A stretch of DNA of 64,000 nt, from positions 205,732-269,731 of the forward strand of contig NZ_BPPB01000005.1 of the NCBI RefSeq assembly GCF_019972835.1, written 5' to 3'. The first letter of the stretch is position 1. Each line of letters starts with the position of its first letter. The stretch comes from Lactobacillus laiwuensis (lineage in GTDB: Bacteria; Bacillota; Bacilli; Lactobacillales; Lactobacillaceae). The notes below the pieces were generated by a model, which was given only the letters and a program-made list of their open reading frames with translations, had not been told where the DNA came from and ran no database searches. Positions 10,255 through 17,410 of this stretch are shown piece by piece. The translations under genes and the position numbers were made by a program.

Positions 10255-11586
10255 ATGGTCGTTATTCAATGGATAATTAACAATATCCTTACTCAGGCAG
10301 CAATTTTAATTTCATTAATTGCGATGCTGGGATTGATATTACAAGGTAAAAAAATAGGAGCGGTCATCAGTGGTACGCTTAAAACTTTGCTTGGGTTTGA
10401 AGTTTTGTCCGCTGGTTCCACAATTATTCAACAAAGTTTGGCTTATTTTGCAGTAATTTTTCAGCATGGATTTCACACAAAAGGTATTGTCCCTAGTATT
10501 GAAGCCATTAATGGCCAGGCAATGAATAAGTTGGGTTTAGGTAATAGTATTGCCTTAACTCTTTTAGGTATTTTCATTGTAAACATTATCATAGCCAGAT
10601 TTACTAAATGGAAATATGTCTTTTTAACCGGACAAGCTTTATTATGGATGGCAACTATGACTGTTATTGGTGGTCACTTTGCCGGCTTAAAAGGTTTTCC
10701 GTTAATCTTAATGGGCAGTATTATAGGTGGTATTTTTGCTATTGCAATGCCGGCATTAGCGCAACCGATTGTTCGTAAAATTACTGGCAGCAATGCAATT
10801 GCCCTTGGTCACTTTTGTACAATTGGATATCTAGTTGAAGCTGGCGTAGCCTGGCTAGTCAGAGATCGTAAAGTTGATCAACATGTAACTAACATTAAGG
10901 AAAGAACAGATTCTTGGGAACACGTTAAGCTTCCTAAGAGTATGTCATTTTTACAGGATAATTCCCTTTCTATTATGGTAGTAATGGTTCCTTTATACAT
11001 TATTACTGCTGCTTTTGCTGGTCCTTACTGGTCTATTAAAGCTGCCGGGGGAGCTGCGGGAGGCGTAAACTACATTATTTATGCCTTTTTACAAGCTATT
11101 CAATTTACAGTTGGTGTTTATGTAATGCTTTCAGGGGTTCGTTTGATGTTAGGTGAAATTGTTCCTGCCTTTCGTGGTATTGCTATGAAGGTAGTTCCTA
11201 ATTCAGTACCTGCTCTTGACTGTCCAGTTTTATTCCCATATTCACCAAATGCAGTTATTATTGGCTTCATAACGACAACTATTGGGACAGTGATTGGCAT
11301 GTTCTTATCCCCATTAGTAGGACTAGCAGTTATCTTGCCAGGTATGACTACCAATTTCTTTGCGGGCGGTACTGCAGGAATCTTTGGTAATGCAATTGGT
11401 GGCAAACGTGGTGCCATCGTTGGTGGTATTGCACATGGTTTATTTATTACCTTGCTTCCAGCACTTTTAGTTGGCGCTTTATCATCAGTTGGCTTTGTCA
11501 ACGCCACAGCTACAGATGTTGATACTATTACCGCTGCTTTATTATATCTGTGGGTTATTGCACCGGCCTTTCATGCCTTTGGCTAA
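10255..11586 (+). CDS. PTS EIIC permease, UlaA/SgaT family
   Basis: The 443-residue membrane protein has about ten hydrophobic segments and the length of ascorbate-type EIIC proteins (UlaA). It contains the conserved segment ALDCPVLFPYSPNAVIIGF and a long cytosolic loop around RDRKVDQHVTNIKERTDSW. It would move the sugar across the membrane for phosphorylation by the EIIB. The ATG at 10255 has AAGGAGTGAG before it; the frame is open from a GTG nine bases upstream, which lies in that ribosome site. The family also transports sugars other than ascorbate, and the aldolase downstream suggests a ketose or pentitol-like substrate. Confidence 0.88.
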   Translation: MVVIQWIINNILTQAAILISLIAMLGLILQGKKIGAVISGTLKTLLGFEVLSAGSTIIQQSLAYFAVIFQHGFHTKGIVPSIEAINGQAMNKLGLGNSIALTLLGIFIVNIIIARFTKWKYVFLTGQALLWMATMTVIGGHFAGLKGFPLILMGSIIGGIFAIAMPALAQPIVRKITGSNAIALGHFCTIGYLVEAGVAWLVRDRKVDQHVTNIKERTDSWEHVKLPKSMSFLQDNSLSIMVVMVPLYIITAAFAGPYWSIKAAGGAAGGVNYIIYAFLQAIQFTVGVYVMLSGVRLMLGEIVPAFRGIAMKVVPNSVPALDCPVLFPYSPNAVIIGFITTTIGTVIGMFLSPLVGLAVILPGMTTNFFAGGTAGIFGNAIGGKRGAIVGGIAHGLFITLLPALLVGALSSVGFVNATATDVDTITAALLYLWVIAPAFHAFG

Positions 11587-11607
11587 TTACTTTGGAGGTG
11601 TTTAATA

Positions 11608-12045
11608 ATGTCGTTTTGGTCGAAAATTTTTAAATCAAATGCAACGGAAAGTAATTCAGCTGCGGATAAAGAAACTAATGAAACAAGCAGCCAATTAACA
11701 GATGATGAAAAGCAACAGATCAAGAGTCAAATCAAAGACTTAACTGAACAACTTAATGACAATGACTCAGAATCAGTAGCAAGTAATAAACAAAAGGCCA
11801 CTATTTTAACCCAGTTAGGGCAGAACTATCAAGAGTTGGGTAATGTTGATGATGCTATTGATGCTTATGAAAAAAGCTTGAAACTCAACGAGGATTTTGG
11901 TCCTGCTTTTGATGGTTTGCTTAAACTTTATGATAGTAAACGGCAAAAAGCTGCTTATGCTAAAAATAATGATGAAATACAAAAATGGCTCAACAAAGGT
12001 GACGAATTGACGGCATTATCTAAAAAAATAATGCGTTCTAAATAA
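11608..12045 (+). CDS. Small TPR protein of the PTS operon
   Basis: The 145-residue protein has a charged, Ser/Glu/Gln-rich N-terminal half and one clear TPR-like helical pair (ILTQLGQNYQELGNVDDAIDAYEKSLKLNEDFGPAF, given here only as its span, about residues 72-107). No catalytic motif is visible. It lies between the permease and the aldolase with a GGAGG ribosome site, so it is co-expressed with them. A role as a scaffold or regulator of the pathway is a guess. Confidence 0.7.
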   Translation: MSFWSKIFKSNATESNSAADKETNETSSQLTDDEKQQIKSQIKDLTEQLNDNDSESVASNKQKATILTQLGQNYQELGNVDDAIDAYEKSLKLNEDFGPAFDGLLKLYDSKRQKAAYAKNNDEIQKWLNKGDELTALSKKIMRSK

Positions 12046-12089
12046 ATTTCTGGATTATATAGTTGAGATTAACAATTAAAGGAGAAAAA

Positions 12090-12932
12090 ATGGCTTATAA
12101 AACGTTAAAAGAAGTACTAAAAGAAGCAGAAGAAATGGATTTCACAGTTGGTGCTTTTAATGCTCATAACTTGGAAATGGTTCCGGCTATGATTGAAGCT
12201 GCGCACGAAGAAGGTGCTCCTATTATTATTCAAACTTCTGTTGGTACGGCTGATACGGAGGGAATGAGAAACTTTGTAGCTGTTTGCAAAAGCATGGCAG
12301 AACACGAAGCAGTAGATGTTGTGCTCCACTTAGATCATGCCCGTGATATTAAAGACATTGAAAGGGCAATTGCAGCCGGATACAGTTCGGTTATGTTTGA
12401 CGGTTCATTACTTTCATTTAAGGAAAACATTGCCAAAACTAAGCGAGTTGTAGAATATGCCCATAAACGCGGTGTCTCAGTTGAGGGTGAAATTGGAACG
12501 ATCGGTGGAACTGAAGAGGGTTTTACCGTTAAAGAAGGAAACTATACTCGTCCTGAAGATGCTATTAAATTCTTGCAAGAATGTGACGTTGATGCCTTAG
12601 CTGTCGGCGTTGGTACACATCACGGGCAATTTCAATCTAAAACCGAATTGAACTTCCCACTTATTGAAGAATTGCATAGTAAACTGGATAAGCCAATGGT
12701 TATTCATGGTGGAACGGGAGTTAACGAGGAAGATTACCATAGACTGACCGAAAATGGTATTCGCAAGTTTAATGTCGGTACTGAACTATTAGTTTCATGG
12801 ACGAAGAAAGCAAAAGAGATGTTTGGCAAAACAGAAGTTAATGAATCTCTGAGAAATAACATTATTCCATGTAACGAAAGCGTTCATAACATTATTAAAC
12901 ATAAAATTGAATTATTCATGAATAAAGGGTGA
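12090..12932 (+). CDS. Class II ketose-bisphosphate aldolase (FbaA/GatY/KbaY family)
   Basis: Class II aldolases cleave fructose- or tagatose-1,6-bisphosphate, or related ketose phosphates, to DHAP and an aldehyde using a metal ion. The 280-residue protein shows the catalytic Asp and metal His in LHLDHARD, EGEIGTIGGTEEG, the metal His in GVGTHHG and VIHGGTGV. The start is the ATG at 12090 after AAAGGAG, not the upstream TTG of the open frame. Its location in a PTS operon suggests it acts on the phosphorylated product of that transporter rather than in central glycolysis. Exact substrate unknown. Confidence 0.88.
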   Translation: MAYKTLKEVLKEAEEMDFTVGAFNAHNLEMVPAMIEAAHEEGAPIIIQTSVGTADTEGMRNFVAVCKSMAEHEAVDVVLHLDHARDIKDIERAIAAGYSSVMFDGSLLSFKENIAKTKRVVEYAHKRGVSVEGEIGTIGGTEEGFTVKEGNYTRPEDAIKFLQECDVDALAVGVGTHHGQFQSKTELNFPLIEELHSKLDKPMVIHGGTGVNEEDYHRLTENGIRKFNVGTELLVSWTKKAKEMFGKTEVNESLRNNIIPCNESVHNIIKHKIELFMNKG

Positions 12933-12937
12933 TCTCG

Positions 12938-13546
12938 TTGAAAAAAACGATGTTGCTTTTAGCCGGCTGTCCTGGCACCGGCAAATCTTACTTGGCAAAA
13001 CTGATATGCGAGGCCATTCCTGATTATTTTAATGAGGTTTCTATAGATCTGTTTAAAGAACAGCTTTATGAAAGTAAAGGTTTTGATAATCCGTCTGAAA
13101 AAACAGAGTTAGATAATCAAGCATATAATATGTTTTACCAAAAAGTCGCAAGCTTTATGCAAAAAGGTCAATCAATTATTTCTGATTACCCATTTTCCTA
13201 TCGTCAGCACGATACCTTAGAAAAATTAGCTAACAAGTATCATTTTCAAGTAATTACAATTACGCTGACCTGTGATTCAGACATTTTATATGAAAGGCAA
13301 AGAAAACGTGATCTGGATCCTGATCGTCCTTTAGGATTCATAATGAACCATTATCATAAAGGTGATACTTTGACCGACAGGACAAAAATGGATATTCAAA
13401 AAACAAAACAGGAATTTGAAAGTTTTAATAAAAAAAGGGGATATTCAACTTTTACATTAGGTAAAACAATTTTTCTTAATGTTTCTGATTTTAGTAAAGT
13501 TGATTATGACGGTACAATTGTTAAGCTAAAAAGCTGGGTCAACTAG
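12938..13546 (+). CDS. P-loop kinase-like ATP-binding protein
   Basis: The product (about 202 residues) has a Walker A motif GCPGTGKS near its start and looks like the AAA_33/zeta-toxin-like or small-molecule kinase fold, with a basic region YERQRKRDLDPDRP that could be a lid. I chose the TTG at 12938, which has AGGGTGA at good spacing; a GTG at 12929 overlapping the aldolase stop and an ATG at 12950 are alternatives. As last gene of the PTS operon it may phosphorylate a pathway intermediate, for example to make a bisphosphate for the aldolase. That is inference from context. Confidence 0.7.
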   Translation: MKKTMLLLAGCPGTGKSYLAKLICEAIPDYFNEVSIDLFKEQLYESKGFDNPSEKTELDNQAYNMFYQKVASFMQKGQSIISDYPFSYRQHDTLEKLANKYHFQVITITLTCDSDILYERQRKRDLDPDRPLGFIMNHYHKGDTLTDRTKMDIQKTKQEFESFNKKRGYSTFTLGKTIFLNVSDFSKVDYDGTIVKLKSWVN

Positions 13547-13601
13547 GTACAAATTTACTTCTTAAATATTTTGTTTAATATTCATTTAAAAATAGTATTT
13601 T

Positions 13602-13637
13602 AGCCGTATTTCGTATTAAAACGAATTACGGCTTTTG
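13602..13637 (+). terminator. Terminator of the PTS operon, first copy of a repeated hairpin
   Basis: A 13-position stem with one mismatch (13602-13614 / 13621-13633) is followed by a T run. The 41-base sequence 13596-13636 recurs at 14736-14776 with two substitutions. Confidence 0.8.
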
Positions 13638-13639
13638 TG

Positions 13640-13884
13640 GTTCGGATTTGGGCGACTGTTTGATTTTCGGTAAAATTGCCGGTCAAAATGCAGCTCATCC
13701 TAAAGACGATATCGCAGAAGTTAATGACCTTCTCCTAAGCATGAAAAGCCGAAAGCCACGACCACTAGATTCTGATATTAAGAAAGAAGAGTTTTCAACT
13801 GGGTCTGAACAATATATCGGCAAATCTACTAAAGGAATGGGGGATGAAATAGTTGTCAGAGTAACAGCCGATAAGCAAAAGAAT
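13640..13884 (+). pseudogene. Fragment of a fumarate-reductase-like flavoprotein gene
   Basis: This segment is nearly identical to 6306-6555 inside the intact flavoprotein gene, covering the end of the FAD domain (DCLIFGKIAGQNAAHPKDDIAEVN) and the start of the FMN_bind domain (KSTKGMGDEIVVRVTADKQKN). It has a one-base deletion after the first block and a two-base deletion a little later, which restore the frame. Neither end of the gene is present. The homology stops within AAGCAAAAGAATC, where an IS3-type transposase tail begins. It is a duplication remnant, not an expressed gene. Confidence 0.85.
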
Positions 13885-13983
13885 CAAAATCAAACTAAAA
13901 GGACTAACTCCGCTTGAATATCGTCAGTTAGTCCTCAGTTAATAGCTAATATAAAGTGTCCTAATTTTAGGGTTCACATCAAA
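13873..13983 (+). mobile_element. Right-end remnant of an IS3-family element
   Basis: In a frame different from the flavoprotein fragment, 13883-13939 reads KLKGLTPLEYRQLVLS and a stop, the typical C-terminus of IS3-family (IS150-like) transposases. About 15 bases further on lies GTCCTAATTTTAGGGTTCAC (13959-13978), which looks like an IS3-type terminal inverted repeat. No more of the transposase is present, so only the right end survives. Confidence 0.65.
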
Positions 13984-14018
13984 CTCAGTGCCTTTTTCAT
14001 ACTTGTCCTTGTTGTTCT

Positions 14019-14336
14019 CTACCACATAAATTTCTTAAGATTATTTAAATCAGTTACCGTTAAGTAACCAATACCTTTTAGTCTTGTTTTATCAATTCTT
14101 AGCTGATAACGCTTATTACAGTCTATCCATGATTCCTTGTTAAGGCCAGACTTTTGCCAATCGGTAATTTTAGCATACTTTGCGCGAATGTGTTTCGATT
14201 TATTCTGATATTTACTGGTAATTTTAAATACATAATAAAATTCATCATCCTGCTCAATATATAAAACTGGCCGACTTTTTCCGTTTGGTACATCTTCGTA
14301 TTCAAGGTATGTTATAAAAATATCGCCCAAATTCAT
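14019..14336 (-). CDS. Probable toxin of a type II toxin-antitoxin pair (PemK/MazF-like)
   Basis: The 105-residue protein starts MNLGDIFITYLEYEDVPNGKSRPVLYI, resembling the GDI(V/F)...G..RPVLVI opening of PemK/MazF-type endoribonuclease folds. It continues as a small mixed alpha/beta protein ending GYLTVTDLNNLKKFMW. It lies 12 bases after the RelB/DinJ-like antitoxin gene with a GGAGA ribosome site, the normal antitoxin-first order. The toxin assignment rests mainly on this context and the N-terminal motif. RelB/DinJ antitoxins are usually paired with RelE/YafQ toxins, so the pairing is unusual. Confidence 0.6.
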   Translation of the reverse strand: MNLGDIFITYLEYEDVPNGKSRPVLYIEQDDEFYYVFKITSKYQNKSKHIRAKYAKITDWQKSGLNKESWIDCNKRYQLRIDKTRLKGIGYLTVTDLNNLKKFMW

Positions 14337-14348
14337 TAACTGGTCTCC

Positions 14349-14621
14349 TTAATCTGCGAAAAAGTCAGCTATTTCTTTAGAGGTTTCGACCTTTTGTGCA
14401 GGAATTTTACGACTAGCTGCAATAATTTCATCTTTTAGATGGTCATAGTCATCAACTGAAAATGCTACAGGTAGTTTGCCTTTGTCAGCAATCTGTGTAA
14501 GCATCATTGAAATCACATCATTAGGTTTAAGACCAATTTTTCTAATAACTAGCTCTGCTGTATCAGCTATTTGTTTGTCTATATTAACAGAATATCTTTT
14601 AGTAACAATCTTAGTTGCCAT
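14349..14621 (-). CDS. RelB/DinJ-family antitoxin
   Basis: The 90-residue protein has an N-terminal ribbon-helix-helix DNA-binding region (TKRYSVNIDKQIADTAELVIRKIGL, about residues 7-31) and the RelB/DinJ pattern KPNDVISMMLTQIADKGKLPV. The acidic C-terminus (SKEIADFFAD) would bind the toxin. It is the first gene of the two-gene unit. A perfect inverted repeat at 14671-14691, 50 bases upstream, is a likely autoregulatory operator. Confidence 0.8.
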   Translation of the reverse strand: MATKIVTKRYSVNIDKQIADTAELVIRKIGLKPNDVISMMLTQIADKGKLPVAFSVDDYDHLKDEIIAASRKIPAQKVETSKEIADFFAD

Positions 14622-14670
14622 AATTTGCCTCCCAAAATTATTTTATTACATAAATAATATCATAAAATTA

Positions 14671-14691
14671 CCTAAAATAGCATATTTTAGG
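14671..14691 (-). promoter_or_regulatory. Candidate operator of the toxin-antitoxin unit
   Basis: CCTAAAAT-N5-ATTTTAGG is a perfect inverted repeat upstream of the antitoxin start. A second TTTTAG/CTAAAA pair lies at 14705-14717. Ribbon-helix-helix antitoxins usually repress their own promoters through such repeats. Confidence 0.55.
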
Positions 14692-14735
14692 CACTTTTTG
14701 TAAATTTTAGTCTAAAATTGTCTTAAATAAAACCA

Positions 14736-14777
14736 TATTTTAGCCGTATTTCATATTAAAGCGAATTACGGCTTTTT
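14736..14777. repeat. Second copy of the terminator-like repeat
   Basis: It repeats 13596-13636 with 39 of 41 identical bases, including the stem AGCCGTA...TACGGCT and T run. The two direct copies bracket the flavoprotein fragment, IS remnant and toxin-antitoxin genes. Confidence 0.75.
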
Positions 14778-14820
14778 AAGTGCTCTTGAATTTTTTGTTT
14801 TCTTCTGAATCAAAAAAATA

Positions 14821-14849
14821 TGCCACTTGGTTTCTTATAATTGCCACTT
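14821..14849 (+). promoter_or_regulatory. Direct repeats, candidate LytTR binding sites
   Basis: TGCCACTT occurs at 14821-14828 and 14842-14849, start to start 21 bases, that is two helical turns. LytTR regulators typically bind two direct repeats at this spacing. The sites lie about 75 bases before the LytTR gene. Confidence 0.55.
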
Positions 14850-14924
14850 AGTCAAAAGTGCTAGATTTTACATTAAAATAAGCGTTTAATTAAATCATCA
14901 AGTGATGAAGGGCAGGTGAGAAGC

Positions 14925-15386
14925 GTGAAAATAAAAATAGAACTGAATCCGGATATGGAAGATGACGATACCAGTGTAACAATTCATGCTAAATCTGTGA
15001 CGCCAGAAGTTGAACAGATATACCGACAGTTGCAAGGTATCAGTGAACATCCTGACCAAATAGAAGGCAAAAAAGATAATGTGTCCTATTACTTGAGCAT
15101 GAATGAGATTTTATTTTTTGAAACAGAAGATAAACAGGTGATTGCACATACTGCCAAGGATGCCTTTACCGTAGACTACAAACTCTATGAACTAGAAAAT
15201 TTGTTAAATAATCAGTTCATGCGGGTATCTAAGTCAACAATTTTAAATTTAAATCAAATTTATGCGTTAACACGTTCGATTTCTAACTGTAAGATTAATT
15301 TTCGCGATTCTTATAAAACTGTCTATGTTTCACGTCACTACTATCACAATTTGAATGATAGGTTAAACGAGAGAAGGTCATCATAA
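14925..15386 (+). CDS. LytTR-family DNA-binding regulator
   Basis: The 153-residue protein carries a C-terminal LytTR domain (about residues 45-150: SYYLSMNEILFFET, FMRVSKSTILNLNQIYAL), without a receiver domain. The N-terminal 40 residues are acidic. The GTG at 14925 is preceded by AGGTGAG; an in-frame GTG at 14916 is less well placed. It overlaps the next gene by one base (TAATG), so the two are translationally coupled. LytTR proteins coupled to an adjacent membrane protein form known regulatory pairs in streptococci in which the membrane protein holds the regulator in check; this pair has the same layout. Confidence 0.88.
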   Translation: MKIKIELNPDMEDDDTSVTIHAKSVTPEVEQIYRQLQGISEHPDQIEGKKDNVSYYLSMNEILFFETEDKQVIAHTAKDAFTVDYKLYELENLLNNQFMRVSKSTILNLNQIYALTRSISNCKINFRDSYKTVYVSRHYYHNLNDRLNERRSS

Positions 15387-16147
15387 TGAAAAAATTTAAA
15401 CTTAGAGAAGTATTTTGGGGCATTGCTCTAGTAGCAGCTGCCGTATTCTTAGTCCTTAATCAGCTGCATCTGCTTTCATTTCATTTAAAAGTAAGCATGA
15501 TTATTTGGACGATAATATTCGGAGCAGCACTGATCGAAAGCGTGGCTAATAAAAGTTTGTTTGGTACAACTTTTTCCATTGCCTTTTTATTAATTGTTTA
15601 CGCTGAACCCTTGCATATTACCAAAATTGTACCGTGGACGGTCTTAGTGGCGGCGTTATTAATTTATTTAGGCTTAACGCTGATTTTTAAGAGAAGCTGG
15701 TTTCCCAGGATAGTCTATTTTAACCAGAAAAAAGACGGCAAATGGAAGAACTTTAGCAATAATCGCTCAAGAATTGATAATAACGTATTCAGTAGCGGTA
15801 CTGGAAAAGTTGATGGAGAAGATATAGTAATCAATCAGCGCTTATCATCAGTTTCGCGTTACGTTCATTCACAAAATTTACGCAGTATAACAATTAATTC
15901 TTCTTTGGGTGAAGTTGAAGTCTACCTTGATCAGGCTAAAGCTGCAGGCGATGTAGTGACCGTTGACATTAGTGGCACTATGGGTGAGATTGAAATTTAC
16001 GTTCCAACTTCATGGAAAGTCAACAGTGATAACTTAAACCTAGCTCTGGGAGAATTGGATATTAATGACGAATCTACCGGTGACGGTCCTACATTAATGC
16101 TAACTGGGCATTTCAGCATGGGTGATGTGGAAGTTAATTATATTTAA
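15386..16147 (+). CDS. LiaF-like membrane protein
   Basis: The 253-residue protein has four hydrophobic segments in its first 110 residues (LiaI/LiaF-like N-terminal region) and a C-terminal domain with the repeated beta pattern SSLGEVEVYLD, SGTMGEIEIYVP and GHFSMGDVEVNYI typical of LiaF-type cell-envelope stress proteins. LiaF inhibits the LiaRS system in Bacillus. Here it is coupled to the LytTR gene, so it may sense envelope stress and control that regulator. This partnership is inferred from gene order. Confidence 0.8.
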   Translation: MKKFKLREVFWGIALVAAAVFLVLNQLHLLSFHLKVSMIIWTIIFGAALIESVANKSLFGTTFSIAFLLIVYAEPLHITKIVPWTVLVAALLIYLGLTLIFKRSWFPRIVYFNQKKDGKWKNFSNNRSRIDNNVFSSGTGKVDGEDIVINQRLSSVSRYVHSQNLRSITINSSLGEVEVYLDQAKAAGDVVTVDISGTMGEIEIYVPTSWKVNSDNLNLALGELDINDESTGDGPTLMLTGHFSMGDVEVNYI

Positions 16148-16162
16148 CTTGGGGAAAATAAA

Positions 16163-16498
16163 ATGGTTAATTTAAAACAATTACATGATTATGTCAAAGA
16201 AAATTATGAAGCCGGAAACTATAAAGATGCTGAAAAAGCATATAAAAAATGGCGTGATACCAATGATTATACCTATCATGCAGCAAAAACTGCTGTGAAA
16301 AAGAGTTCTCTCAGTGATTATCAAATGGGTTATGAACAAGCCAAAAAGGACTATGCAGAGAGTCATTCTTTCAAGGATTTTCCTAAAAAAGGTGTTAACT
16401 TAGTTAATCGTGTTACCCAGAATAAAGCAATTGAAATAGAACGCTACATTGACGGCTACAATGATGCCAAGGCCAAAATTTTACGGGCGAAAAAATAA
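16163..16498 (+). CDS. Small protein of unknown function
   Basis: The 111-residue, charged, probably helical protein has neither a signal peptide nor a membrane segment. It has a GGGGAAAA ribosome site and lies 15 bases after the LiaF-like gene, so it is likely in the same transcription unit. A TPR-like pattern (NYEAGNYKDAEKAYKKW) is visible near residues 13-29, but I do not recognise the family. Confidence 0.65.
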   Translation: MVNLKQLHDYVKENYEAGNYKDAEKAYKKWRDTNDYTYHAAKTAVKKSSLSDYQMGYEQAKKDYAESHSFKDFPKKGVNLVNRVTQNKAIEIERYIDGYNDAKAKILRAKK

Positions 16499-16523
16499 TA
16501 GCCCATAAAGGAGATTATTAATT

Positions 16524-17363
16524 ATGTATGGCTCATTATTAGCCAATGTAAGTCCAGATAGAAAAATTAAGGAAGCTGTAGAACAATTTCCTCAACATAC
16601 ACAAGCCTATTATCTCGAAAATAAGCCAGTCGGGTTAATGACCTGTTGGCAAAATGCTTTTCACCCTTGTTCCTTAAATTTTGCGGGCTATCTTGCACCT
16701 AGATTAACCAGCGGTGAACAAATGCAGGTTTATGAGCAAATATTGACGGATTTAACGGCAAAAGCCCAAAAAAATCACCAAAACGCTTTAATTACTTATG
16801 ATTATGCACCGCAATTACTCTTTAATGCCATTGGTCAAAAAAATGGTTTTAAGTTAATCAGAACTACTGTAGAACCCCAGATGCCCTTGAAAAGGGCACT
16901 GAAAAATATTCTAATTGCGACTGATTTACAGATGGTCACTCTACATGAAATAAAAAAAGATTCTGTAATAATGAATAGGCTGGCACAAGTGAGTTTCTCC
17001 GATTATCAAAAAAATCATTTAGCAAATCCGGTTGCAAAGATACCTCTTAGTGAGTGGAGCAAAACCATTTTCACTGATCAACTTGAACACGCTCCCTTAG
17101 CGCTAATTGCTGCTGGACAAATTAAGGCTTATTGCTTTTCTTTTGAGGATACCCCTCAAGAATTGACTTTAGGATGGATGGGTGCTGTTAAGCCTAATTT
17201 ATTAGACCAATTGCAACAACAATTGCTAAATTGGGCACAAGCAAAATATCAAACTTTAAGTGGTGAATTTGACTCTACAGACCCATTAGCAACGCGGACT
17301 TACAGCAAGTATGCGTTTAATCTGTGTCCAGTTTATGAAACGTATTTAAAGGAACTGAACTAG
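16524..17363 (+). CDS. Probable GNAT-type acetyltransferase-like protein
   Basis: The 279-residue protein has the size and alternating pattern of a two-lobed GNAT-fold protein, with AYYLENKPVGLMTCWQN in the N-terminal lobe, NGFKLIRTTVEPQMPL in the middle and ALIAAGQIKAYCFSFE in the second lobe. No strong acetyl-CoA loop is obvious, so the assignment is weak. AAAGGAG precedes the ATG. It is last in the LytTR unit and is followed by a terminator. Confidence 0.5.
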   Translation: MYGSLLANVSPDRKIKEAVEQFPQHTQAYYLENKPVGLMTCWQNAFHPCSLNFAGYLAPRLTSGEQMQVYEQILTDLTAKAQKNHQNALITYDYAPQLLFNAIGQKNGFKLIRTTVEPQMPLKRALKNILIATDLQMVTLHEIKKDSVIMNRLAQVSFSDYQKNHLANPVAKIPLSEWSKTIFTDQLEHAPLALIAAGQIKAYCFSFEDTPQELTLGWMGAVKPNLLDQLQQQLLNWAQAKYQTLSGEFDSTDPLATRTYSKYAFNLCPVYETYLKELN

Positions 17364-17370
17364 AAATTTA

Positions 17371-17405
17371 AAAGACACCGTTATTCAAATAATGGCGTCT
17401 TTTTA
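17371..17405. terminator. Bidirectional terminator between convergent genes
   Basis: The imperfect stem AAAGAC-CCGTTATT / AATAATGG-GTCTTT with T run lies between the acetyltransferase-like gene and the convergent LysR gene. Confidence 0.7.
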
Positions 17406-17410
17406 CTTAT

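Noticed and set aside
11118..11507. 129-codon minus-strand frame within the EIIC gene
   Set aside because: Pure shadow of the permease coding sequence, no ribosome site and no plausible family.
9926..11586. Calling the PTS an ascorbate transporter
   Set aside because: Family resemblance to UlaA/UlaB is clear, but no ascorbate catabolic gene is present, so the substrate is left open.
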